Part shown: piece after piece, positions 8,308 to 15,281 of the stretch | Position numbering within the stretch: position 1 is the first letter of the stretch | Layout of the letters: each line of letters opens with the position of its first letter | Source: Yersinia massiliensis CCUG 53443 | GTDB lineage: Bacteria > Pseudomonadota > Gammaproteobacteria > Enterobacterales > Enterobacteriaceae | DNA length: 64,000 nucleotides | Reading direction: 5' to 3' | NCBI RefSeq assembly: GCF_000312485.1 | Contig: NZ_HE997646.1 | Location: forward strand, 222,896-286,895 | Program-made: the position numbers and the translations under genes | Notes under the pieces: generated by a model | Told to the model about the DNA's origin: nothing | What the model saw: only the letters and a program-made list of their open reading frames with translations | Databases searched by the model: none

Positions 8308-8673
8308 ATGACACCTACTTCAGCACTAATCAGCGTTGTCATCATCGCTTGGGTTCTACAAATTTTACTCGGTTGGTGGCAAATCACTCAGTTCAACCGC
8401 GCATTTGATCGCTTGTGCCAAAACAATCGCTCCGTTGGGGTAGGCCGCTCAGGTGGACGCTTTAAGCCGAGAGTGGTGATGGCTTTAGCTTTTGATGAAG
8501 ATATGCGAGTGCGTGACAGCATGATCATGCGGGGTATCAGTGTTTTTGCTCGACCACGCCCACTAACGCATCTTCACGGATTGCATCAACAGGATTTAAT
8601 CCCAAATGTGATCTTCCCTACGGATACCGCATGCCAAACTGCACTATCGTTAGCGATTAAACCGAAATCATGA
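8308..8673 (+). CDS. srlM: Glucitol operon activator SrlM (GutM)
   Basis: GutM-family activator of the glucitol operon, which works together with the repressor SrlR in E. coli. It has an N-terminal hydrophobic segment (ALISVVIIAWVLQILLGWW, residues 6-24), then NRAFDRLCQ and the conserved VGVGRSGGRFKPRVVMALAFD near residues 45-65. I place the start at ATG 8308 (121 residues, E. coli length 119) behind AAAGAGAAT. An in-frame ATG at 8257 lies inside the ERIC repeat and would add 17 low-complexity residues. Confidence 0.9.
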   Translation: MTPTSALISVVIIAWVLQILLGWWQITQFNRAFDRLCQNNRSVGVGRSGGRFKPRVVMALAFDEDMRVRDSMIMRGISVFARPRPLTHLHGLHQQDLIPNVIFPTDTACQTALSLAIKPKS

Positions 8674-8757
8674 TATTTTCATAATGAAAGTTATTCTTTT
8701 TCATGTGAAAGTTGTGCCTGAAAAAGAGGCAATGGAAATACTTGAGCAGGAATCGCT

Positions 8758-9528
8758 ATGAAACCAAAGCAGCGGCAAGTTGCAATACTGGAATATCTCC
8801 AGCAACACGGCAAGACGGCAGTCGATGAACTCGCCTCCCACTTTTCAACCACCGGCACGACCATCCGTAAGGATTTAACCAGCCTTGAAAAAGAAGGGGC
8901 GGTTATCCGTACCTATGGCGGGGTAGTGCTAAACCGCGATGATGTCGAACAACCGATTGATCGTAAAACCCATATTAATACCGACAAGAAAAAGCAAATC
9001 GCTCAAGCGGCCAGTAAGCTCATCAAAGATGGTGACAGTTTAGTTTTTGATGCGGGGAGCACCGTGTTACAAATGGTCCCGCACCTGACCAAATTCAACA
9101 ATATTACGGTGATGACGAACAGCCTGCATATCGTCAATGAGTTGGTCGAGTTGAATAACGATCAAACTATTCTGATGCCCGGTGGCACGTATCGTAAAGG
9201 ATCGGCGTCTTTTCATGGTAGTTTGGCCGAGTCTGCATTTGATAATTTTAGTTTCGATAAGCTCTTTATCGGTGCCGATGGCGTTGATTTAAAAGGCGGT
9301 GTGACCACCTTTAACGAGGTTTATCATGTCAGCACCGCAATGTGCCGCGCCGCCAGCCACATCATTCTACTGGTCGATTCCTCTAAATTTGGCCGTAAAA
9401 GCCCCAATGTCGTTTGCCCGCTCAGTGCCGTTGATACCCTGATTACCGATAAAGGGATCAGTGCTGAATATCTGCAGGCGCTGCAAGATATGGGCATCAA
9501 TATCATTTTGGTGGATAAAAATGACTAA
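8758..9528 (+). CDS. srlR: Glucitol operon repressor SrlR (DeoR family)
   Basis: DeoR-family transcription repressor of the srl operon. The N-terminal winged helix ([20 protein letters not shown] with [10 protein letters not shown] near residue 37) is followed by the DeoR sugar-phosphate sensor domain, with [18 protein letters not shown] and a [10 protein letters not shown] motif near 174. The 256 residues match E. coli GutR nearly end to end. The start is preceded by CAGGAA. Its last 8 nt overlap gutQ, implying coupled translation. The 28-bp palindrome upstream of srlA is a candidate target. Confidence 0.95.
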   Translation: MKPKQRQVAILEYLQQHGKTAVDELASHFSTTGTTIRKDLTSLEKEGAVIRTYGGVVLNRDDVEQPIDRKTHINTDKKKQIAQAASKLIKDGDSLVFDAGSTVLQMVPHLTKFNNITVMTNSLHIVNELVELNNDQTILMPGGTYRKGSASFHGSLAESAFDNFSFDKLFIGADGVDLKGGVTTFNEVYHVSTAMCRAASHIILLVDSSKFGRKSPNVVCPLSAVDTLITDKGISAEYLQALQDMGINIILVDKND

Positions 9529-10486
9529 CCCATTACTGACCTATGCCCGTGAAACACTGGAAATAGAGCTCACCGAAGCACAACGCCTGTTATCTCGCTT
9601 AGATGATAATTTTGTCCGTGCCTGTGAGCTATTACTGGCGTGTAGCGGTAAAGCCATCGTCTCGGGTATCGGTAAATCCGGTCATATTGGCAAAAAAATT
9701 GCCGCTTCATTGGCCAGTACCGGCACCCCCTCATTTTTCGTTCACCCCGCCGAAGCATTACACGGCGATTTAGGCATGATTGGCCCGCAAGATGTGCTGA
9801 TTTTCATCTCCTATTCTGGCCGAGCTAAAGAGTTAGATTTGATTCTGCCGCTGCTGGCTGACAGCCACATTCCGGTGATCGCCATCACCGGCGGTAAAGC
9901 CTCGCCATTAGCGTTAAATGCTGCCTGTGTATTGGATATTAGTGTTGAGCACGAAGCCTGCCCGATGGGATTAGCGCCAACGTCCAGTGCGGTCAATACC
10001 CTGATGATGGGGGATGCGCTGGCGATGGCATTAATGCGTTATCGTGGCTTTAACGCAGAAGATTTTGCTCGCTCGCATCCTGGGGGCAGCTTGGGTGCGC
10101 GCTTACTCAACCGCGTCCATCATTTGATGCGGACGGGTGATCGCCTGCCGAGTGTTAATGAAACCGACAGCGTGATGGAGGCCATGTTAGAACTGAGCCG
10201 GACTGGGCTGGGGCTTGTGGCAGTTTGCGATGATAACCAACGGGTTGTCGGGGTGTTCACCGATGGTGACTTACGCCGCTGGCTAGTAAAAGGTGGCACC
10301 TTGCAACAACCGTTAGCCGGTGCCATTACTCGGCCCGGTTTCCGATTACCCGAGCAATGGCGTGCCGGTGAGGCTCTGGAAGCACTACATCAGCATCACA
10401 TCAGTGCTGCGCCAGTGGTTAATCTGGAAGGAAAACTGGTCGGCGCGATTAATCTGCATGATTTACATCAGGCAGGCATTAGCTGA
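9521..10486 (+). CDS. gutQ: Arabinose-5-phosphate isomerase GutQ
   Basis: D-arabinose-5-phosphate isomerase (KdsD paralogue), which converts ribulose-5-phosphate to arabinose-5-phosphate, a KDO precursor. The N-terminal SIS domain shows [20 protein letters not shown] near residue 50 and the conserved [11 protein letters not shown] near 80. Two CBS domains follow from about residue 200 to the end. ATG 9521 lies inside the end of srlR and gives 321 residues, identical to the E. coli length. It is the last gene of the operon and is followed by a terminator. Confidence 0.95.
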   Translation: MTNPLLTYARETLEIELTEAQRLLSRLDDNFVRACELLLACSGKAIVSGIGKSGHIGKKIAASLASTGTPSFFVHPAEALHGDLGMIGPQDVLIFISYSGRAKELDLILPLLADSHIPVIAITGGKASPLALNAACVLDISVEHEACPMGLAPTSSAVNTLMMGDALAMALMRYRGFNAEDFARSHPGGSLGARLLNRVHHLMRTGDRLPSVNETDSVMEAMLELSRTGLGLVAVCDDNQRVVGVFTDGDLRRWLVKGGTLQQPLAGAITRPGFRLPEQWRAGEALEALHQHHISAAPVVNLEGKLVGAINLHDLHQAGIS

Positions 10487-10505
10487 TACCGACCCTTTTC
10501 AAGGT

Positions 10506-10553
10506 GCAGAGGGATAGCATTTACTTGCTATTCATCTGCAGTTAGTTTTTTTT
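10506..10553 (+). terminator. Terminator of the srl operon
   Basis: GCAGAGGGATAGCA (10506-10519) pairs with TGCTATTCATCTGC (10526-10539), 12 of 14 bp, followed after a few bases by eight T residues. It lies 20 nt past the gutQ stop. Confidence 0.8.
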
Positions 10554-10600
10554 CTGCGATTTGCTATTCACCTGCATCTTGTAATCTATTCTCGCCAACA

Positions 10601-11155
10601 TCAGCGCCAATTAGGATCTTGCTGTAACTGATTCTTCAGCATGGCCTGAATCCCCTCATCAGGGTGTCCCAACCATTGATAAGTCGCGAACTGGCTGGGG
10701 TTGTCCATGGCTTGTGGTTTATTGTCCACCGTGATTCGCATCCCCCAAGCTTGCCAGACTTGCTTCTTATTCTGGCTAAATGCCACCCACATAAAATTGT
10801 TGCTACAGTCATGAGGTTTACAAATTCTGCCGACCTTATACTGCTTCCCTTCCCAATGGATGACCTCATAGGGCCCTGATGTTCCTACCCCTTTGCGCGC
10901 CCATGCTGGGAGATTTTTCTGGCTCTTGGTCATTTTCTGCCAGCTATTCTTATAAACAGGTTGCTGCAACAGATCTGCCGTCGTCGGCAGCGGTTTAGCT
11001 GGGGCTGGCGTAGTTGAATTAATCGCCGGTGGCACGGAAACATCAGGCTGAGTGGAAACAACAGGTGTTGCACTGACTGGCTGCGCGAAGGCCCAGGAAT
11101 GGACACTGAGTATCGCCGCAGCAACAAGACAATGGCGGGTTTTACGACCTTTCAT
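10601..11155 (-). CDS. ivy: Periplasmic lysozyme inhibitor, Ivy family
   Basis: Predicted inhibitor of C-type (vertebrate) lysozyme. The protein has a signal peptide (cleavage near AFA|QP, residue 25) and then a 35-residue Pro/Thr/Ser-rich linker. The Ivy domain carries the inhibitory loop CKPHDC near residues 112-117, whose two cysteines bracket the catalytic-site-blocking loop, and ends in a conserved tail. At 184 residues it is longer than E. coli Ivy (157), with the extra length in the linker. It is monocistronic and convergent with the srl operon. AGGA precedes the ATG. Confidence 0.85.
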   Translation of the reverse strand: MKGRKTRHCLVAAAILSVHSWAFAQPVSATPVVSTQPDVSVPPAINSTTPAPAKPLPTTADLLQQPVYKNSWQKMTKSQKNLPAWARKGVGTSGPYEVIHWEGKQYKVGRICKPHDCSNNFMWVAFSQNKKQVWQAWGMRITVDNKPQAMDNPSQFATYQWLGHPDEGIQAMLKNQLQQDPNWR

Positions 11156-11376
11156 TATCGAAATCCTTATGATCTGATTATCTACTCGTCAGGGTATTGA
11201 ATGCTCGCCCTGTGTTACTGATTTGCAGGTGTAGAGTGTGTTTGCCTGTCTATGACCACCAATGGAGGGAAAAGTTGATCCATAGCACGAATTTTCATCC
11301 TAATTCCAGTTATACCATAATCTGTATGACAGCTTGAGTTAAGCTATGAACCAGATGATTATTAGAAGGCCGCACC

Positions 11377-12240
11377 ATGTTAACCTATGAGTTACCCGAA
11401 GCACCCAAGAAGCTCTATTACTCTGCTGCGGATGCCCATCCATTAAGCAAACTTGAGAGCGATAAAATCATCCAGATGGTCCTCGATCTGGATATCGCCA
11501 ACTCGGACAATGAGCATTATATCTCTGGTTGGATGGGGCTAAACAACGTAGTGGTGGTGCGAAATTATCAGAATAAGCGCGGTACCTCCAACGGTTTTCT
11601 GGTGAATAAAAGCGATCGCTACCGGTTGAGTATTCAGTCGATTGAGTTTCGCATTCCTAAAGTGGTGTTGTGGATGAGTTTTCGTCGCAAACCACGCACC
11701 ATGGAACTGATTACCTACGAAACATTGGGCGATGAGCCCAGCGGTATGCAGCAATACCGTAATATCCTCGATGAAACACTGCGCGAGCAATTAGATGCTG
11801 ATTGGCGCGATCTGAATGATTATCTCGGGGCTGCCTGTTGGCAGCTAGAAAACGGTGCACCGCTTTGGCAGCAAGCGCAGCAGGAAATAACATCGGATGC
11901 GATTAGCCAGTTAGCTGCCGCAAAAATTTTCCGCACGAAATCTTTGCAGGCCGATGGGGATTATTCAGGTTTTTGGGCTGGCGAGTATTTCTTGGCTGTT
12001 AGGCAACCCACCACTGCTAATCCGTTGCCTGCAATACAGATTTCTTGGCGTGAAGATGAAAAAGACATCGGCAGTTATCAGTTTGATCTGATAAACGATG
12101 AAGCAGGTAATACAAAATTCTTGCTGTGTATCCGCCCGCGTAAAGGTGCAGACAGTTACCTGCTCAATCGTTTTGATGCACATCATCTACAACGCGCCAT
12201 CGCGATGTTTGCAATGATGCAGCGTTATTTATTAGCGTAA
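11377..12240 (+). CDS. Conserved-looking hypothetical protein, 287 residues
   Basis: I do not recognise this protein. It has no signal peptide or membrane segment and is probably cytoplasmic. It is of mixed composition, with tryptophan-rich patches (YISGWMGLNNVVVVRNY, WREDEKDIGSYQFDL). AAGG lies 7 nt before the ATG. Codon use resembles the housekeeping neighbours, and both ends are clean, which supports a real gene. It stands alone, diverging from ivy, and its stop codon is followed directly by two tandem ERIC repeats and the convergent thiD. The context suggests no function. Confidence 0.75.
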   Translation: MLTYELPEAPKKLYYSAADAHPLSKLESDKIIQMVLDLDIANSDNEHYISGWMGLNNVVVVRNYQNKRGTSNGFLVNKSDRYRLSIQSIEFRIPKVVLWMSFRRKPRTMELITYETLGDEPSGMQQYRNILDETLREQLDADWRDLNDYLGAACWQLENGAPLWQQAQQEITSDAISQLAAAKIFRTKSLQADGDYSGFWAGEYFLAVRQPTTANPLPAIQISWREDEKDIGSYQFDLINDEAGNTKFLLCIRPRKGADSYLLNRFDAHHLQRAIAMFAMMQRYLLA

Positions 12241-12479
12241 TCCATTGGCTGCCACCGGATGGCCAGCCAGCGAATAAGTCCCGATGAGCTGACTCCAGTC
12301 AGTGATTCGGGCGCATGAGCGCAGCTAACAACCCTGCGGCTTCTAAAACAAAATTATCCCCAAAGTCATTGGAGTCGCAGGTAGGCAGCCAGCGAATAAG
12401 TCCCGATGAGCTGACTCAAGTCAGTGATTCGGGCGCATGAGCGCAGCTAACAACCCTGCGGCTTCAAGGACGAAGGGGA
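12241..12479. repeat. Two tandem ERIC elements between convergent genes
   Basis: The unit CGAATAAGTCCCGATGAGCT occurs at 12271 and 12393, a 122-bp period. Each unit continues with a GTCAGTGATTCGGGCGCATG-type core and a GCAGCTAACAACCCTGCGGC end. They lie head to tail and fill the whole space between the 287-residue gene and the thiD stop codon. The transcribed hairpins could act as a 3' end for both genes. Confidence 0.85.
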
Positions 12480-13280
12480 TCACCACCACTCATGAAAATG
12501 GTGAACCGGCCCCACCCCACTCCCCACCTCTAGAGAATCAGCCTGCTCCAATGCCCCTTGCAGATAACTTTTGGCTGCTTCGACAGTTTCAGCCCAATTC
12601 CCATACCGTGGACGTAATGCGGCGAGCGCTGCTGATAAGGTGCAGCCTGTGCCATGGGTATGGCGAGTGTTGACTCTACGGCTGACAAAGCGCTGTTCAC
12701 CTTGTGCGGTAAATAGCCAATCGGGGCTATCTTCGCCACTTAGATGCCCCCCTTTCATTAATACGCTTTGGCAGCCCAACGCTAATAATGCCCGCCCTTG
12801 TTCACGCATCTGTTGTTCATCGCTCGCTGGCTGGCAGTTCAGTAATGCCGCGGCTTCCGGCAAGTTAGGCGTAATCAAGTCAACCTGTGGCAGCAATTGC
12901 TCGCGCAGTGCGGCCACCGCGTCGGGGGCCAGTAACGGATCACCACTCTTCGCCACCATAACGGTATCTAATACCACAAACGCAATCGGATATCGGCGTA
13001 ACTGCGCAGCAACGATGTCGACGATTTCAGCATTGGCTAACATGCCGATCTTGGCGCTATCGATGCGAACATCGTTTAGTACTGAATCCAGTTGAGCCGC
13101 GACAAACGCCGGTTCGATAGGATAAACCGATTGCACGCCAGTGGTATTTTGCGCCACCAAAGCGGTGATGACACTGGTGCCATACGCTTGTAATGCCGAG
13201 AAGGTTTTTAGGTCAGCTTGAATACCCGCGCCGCCACTGGGATCTGTTCCAGCAATGGTCAGTGCATTAATGCGCTTCAT
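12480..13280 (-). CDS. thiD: Hydroxymethylpyrimidine(phosphate) kinase ThiD
   Basis: Phosphorylates HMP and then HMP-phosphate to HMP-pyrophosphate for thiamine synthesis. The ribokinase-like fold is seen in TIAGTDPSGGAGIQADLKTF near residue 8, VMVAKSGDPLL near 147-157 and the anion-hole motif HGTGCTLSAAL near 209-219. The length of 266 residues equals E. coli ThiD. Unlike E. coli, where thiD follows thiM, it stands alone behind a TPP riboswitch. Its ATG overlaps the stop of a short leader ORF (ATGA). It is convergent with an unrelated gene across two ERIC repeats. Confidence 0.96.
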   Translation of the reverse strand: MKRINALTIAGTDPSGGAGIQADLKTFSALQAYGTSVITALVAQNTTGVQSVYPIEPAFVAAQLDSVLNDVRIDSAKIGMLANAEIVDIVAAQLRRYPIAFVVLDTVMVAKSGDPLLAPDAVAALREQLLPQVDLITPNLPEAAALLNCQPASDEQQMREQGRALLALGCQSVLMKGGHLSGEDSPDWLFTAQGEQRFVSRRVNTRHTHGTGCTLSAALAALRPRYGNWAETVEAAKSYLQGALEQADSLEVGSGVGPVHHFHEWW

Positions 13281-13360
13281 GAATATGTCTCCATACTCAA
13301 GACGAACGACGACGGGTTAATAGCGGAGAGTGAAGCAAAAGCGGCAGGTTGAACGTTCAT
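13277..13360 (-). CDS. 27-residue leader peptide coupled to thiD
   Basis: Minus-strand ORF of 27 codons, starting at ATG 13360 with the strong ribosome site AGGAGGA five bases upstream. It ends in TGA, which overlaps the thiD ATG as ATGA. The peptide begins MNVQPAAFASLSAIN and has no domain that I recognise. The thiD ATG itself lacks a comparable ribosome site, so thiD is probably translated by coupling to this ORF. The riboswitch would then act by exposing or hiding the leader's ribosome site: a CCTAA segment just after the aptamer is complementary to TTAGG of that site. Peptide production is inferred. Confidence 0.65.
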   Translation of the reverse strand: MNVQPAAFASLSAINPSSFVLSMETYS

Positions 13361-13404
13361 ATTCCTCCTAACCGGCGGTCAAGAAGGCGGAACCTTAGGG
13401 TACC

Positions 13405-13489
13405 GTGACTTCCCTACGCTGGCATTATCCAGATCAGGTTATACGGGTATTTCTCAGCCAAGCCGCTTTTGCGGCAGGCACCCCGAGTC
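13405..13489 (-). promoter_or_regulatory. TPP riboswitch (THI element)
   Basis: On the minus strand the sequence contains the TPP aptamer landmarks in order: CGGGGTGCC, GGCTGAGAAATACCCGT, AACCTGATCTGGATAATGCC, AGCGTAGGGAAG. The variable stem is GCCGCAAAAGCGGC. It lies 45 nt upstream of the leader ORF that precedes thiD. Binding of thiamine pyrophosphate would shut off thiD expression. Confidence 0.97.
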
Positions 13490-13509
13490 AAATAAAATCA
13501 AATAGTTGC

Positions 13510-13527
13510 GATTAACATCCGTTAATC
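13510..13527. other. Palindrome upstream of the TPP riboswitch
   Basis: GATTAAC-ATCC-GTTAATC is a perfect 7-bp inverted repeat about 20 bp upstream of the aptamer on the thiD strand, in the expected promoter region. It could be an operator or a chance feature. The surrounding 13490-13708 holds no gene that I can support. Confidence 0.35.
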
Positions 13528-13708
13528 CCTGATCAGAATAATGCCAGCGAGAAGTCCTACAAACAAGCTCTAAAGTCTGTACGAGTCCCACAATGCGCCC
13601 CAACTTGTATCCCATACCGCTCATGGGTACCTCTCTTTTAAGTCATCTTAAATAACGCAGAGGTATAAGTTAAATCCTTAGCGATTCAGTTCAGGGCTTT
13701 TGAAGAAA

Positions 13709-13852
13709 CTATTGAGTAATGGCAAATAGCATTCCCATTGCACCAATAAAAATAAGTACAATGCCTAAAATCAGTTTACCTCTGGTGGCCGAATTAATAA
13801 CTTTACATAAAAAACATCGTCTCACCTTCCTATCCATAATAATTTCGCTCAT
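13709..13852 (-). CDS. Possible small single-pass membrane protein, 47 residues
   Basis: ORF beginning MSEIIMDRKVRRCFLCKV and ending in a hydrophobic segment GKLILGIVLIFIGAMGMLFA (about residues 25-44), a typical small bitopic membrane protein with a basic, Cys-containing N-terminal face. GAGG lies eight bases before ATG 13852. A longer frame to 13915 exists without a clear ribosome site. No family is recognised. It lies alone in a 640-bp AT-rich gap between thiD and the fimbrial operon. Confidence 0.4.
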   Translation of the reverse strand: MSEIIMDRKVRRCFLCKVINSATRGKLILGIVLIFIGAMGMLFAITQ

Positions 13853-14128
13853 TGTTAGCGCCTCAATTTCCCGATATCTAAAACCTGATATAAATTTAAT
13901 ATCAATTGTTTTCAAAAGAAAGAAACATAGTCTTAACCAAACTTAATTAAGAGTTAATCTTTTGTTTTAATTGATTAAATCAACATTCATCAATGTGTAG
14001 AATCCAACTGAAATGCTGTTCCCAACACGCGTTCACTCCAGTTATTTGCTTATTTATCTATAAATTAGAATATTTTTAATACTGTAGATTAAATATAATA
14101 ATATATGTTCACTAGAGTTATTCGACTA

Positions 14129-15280
14129 TCAGTTAAAGATAATATCGGCAGTTGCCGAGGCAGTAACATTACCAACAGGTAATGTGTCGCCACCGGAACA
14201 TAGTCGCCAAATGAGTTCATTTGAGAAAGTTTCACTAGATTCACCCGCATTGATTGAACCTAATTTCAATGGTTCACCATTAAACTTCAGACCTTGCGTG
14301 AGATTACATGTTCCAACGCCTGTCACTCCCGTTATTTCACCTGTGATATACCCTCCTCCCTCATTGAGAGACAAACGGGTTGCTTCACTGCCATAAAGCC
14401 CTGAATTAGCCTGAAATTTTATATTAATATTAGCGGCAGGATTCGCGCTATTTTGGGTGCATCCCACCACCAGATTATCCTTCACTAGTTCTAGTTCAGC
14501 CCCCAAAGTCGAATTATGTTCTACTTCGCCAAAGTTGATCGACTTATTAATACTGATCGAGCATTGCCGTGTGGAAACTTTAACCTGATGGCCAGTAAGA
14601 ATACTATCCTTCGTAGCACTCGATAATGCACTGCTACTAAAATACATATCAGGAATGGGGTATATTCCATCTTGCTGGGTCCCATCGGTGATAATGACCC
14701 AATGGCCCGTTATTGTTCCATTGCGGACGCTATATTCCTCGAAAAAAGGTGATACCTCGGATCCCCGGGGTGATAAACACCAGGCAGAATTTCGCGGCGT
14801 TGCAGCCGCATTTCCAGATCCAGAAATTATCCCCTGAACGCCCGAATTACCAAAAGTTCCACTCATGGTTTCTGATGAGCCACCATTTAACTGATAAGTC
14901 ATAGTGAAAGATGCCTGCGGTACCAAAAAAATTCCTTGGGCAATCTTATACCCTTGTATTCCACCAACATCACCTAGGGCGGAGTTATTAACGCAACCCA
15001 AGGTTTCAGGAATCCCTGCTCCCGTGATGGCAACAAAACCGTAATTTGGATTAAGCATAATAAGGTAGTCACCAACACTGGCGGAAATACTCTGATTAAA
15101 GGTTGGGCCTGCCCATTGTTGGCTACCACTACCAATCTCAATGATAGCTGCCTTTAATGGCATAATAACGCCCAATAACAGCAGACCAAGCCCTATTCGT
15201 AACCGCGTAAAACCAGTGGTGCTTATTTTATCTGTCACTGTGTTTACCCCTCTATTGGGTGAATTCTCGGTGCTCAACAT
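14129..15280 (-). CDS. Putative fimbrial tip adhesin (two-domain)
   Basis: Last gene of a chaperone/usher fimbrial operon, 383 residues. The N-terminal part, after an internal hydrophobic signal segment (LRIGLGLLLLGVIMPLKA, about residues 27-44), looks like a receptor-binding lectin domain to about residue 235. The C-terminal part is pilin-like, with the CSISINKSINFGEVEHNSTL motif and a final strand TASATADIIF for chaperone and subunit binding. Length and position after the usher resemble FimH/MrpH-type tip proteins; binding activity is inferred. ATG 15280 follows GAGG by six bases and lies 1 nt after the usher stop. About 25 residues precede the signal core, an unusual extension. Confidence 0.75.
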   Translation of the reverse strand: MLSTENSPNRGVNTVTDKISTTGFTRLRIGLGLLLLGVIMPLKAAIIEIGSGSQQWAGPTFNQSISASVGDYLIMLNPNYGFVAITGAGIPETLGCVNNSALGDVGGIQGYKIAQGIFLVPQASFTMTYQLNGGSSETMSGTFGNSGVQGIISGSGNAAATPRNSAWCLSPRGSEVSPFFEEYSVRNGTITGHWVIITDGTQQDGIYPIPDMYFSSSALSSATKDSILTGHQVKVSTRQCSISINKSINFGEVEHNSTLGAELELVKDNLVVGCTQNSANPAANINIKFQANSGLYGSEATRLSLNEGGGYITGEITGVTGVGTCNLTQGLKFNGEPLKLGSINAGESSETFSNELIWRLCSGGDTLPVGNVTASATADIIFN

Positions 15281-15281
15281 G

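Noticed and set aside
12571-13095. 174-codon plus-strand ORF over thiD
   Set aside because: Lies entirely antisense to thiD, which matches ThiD end to end.
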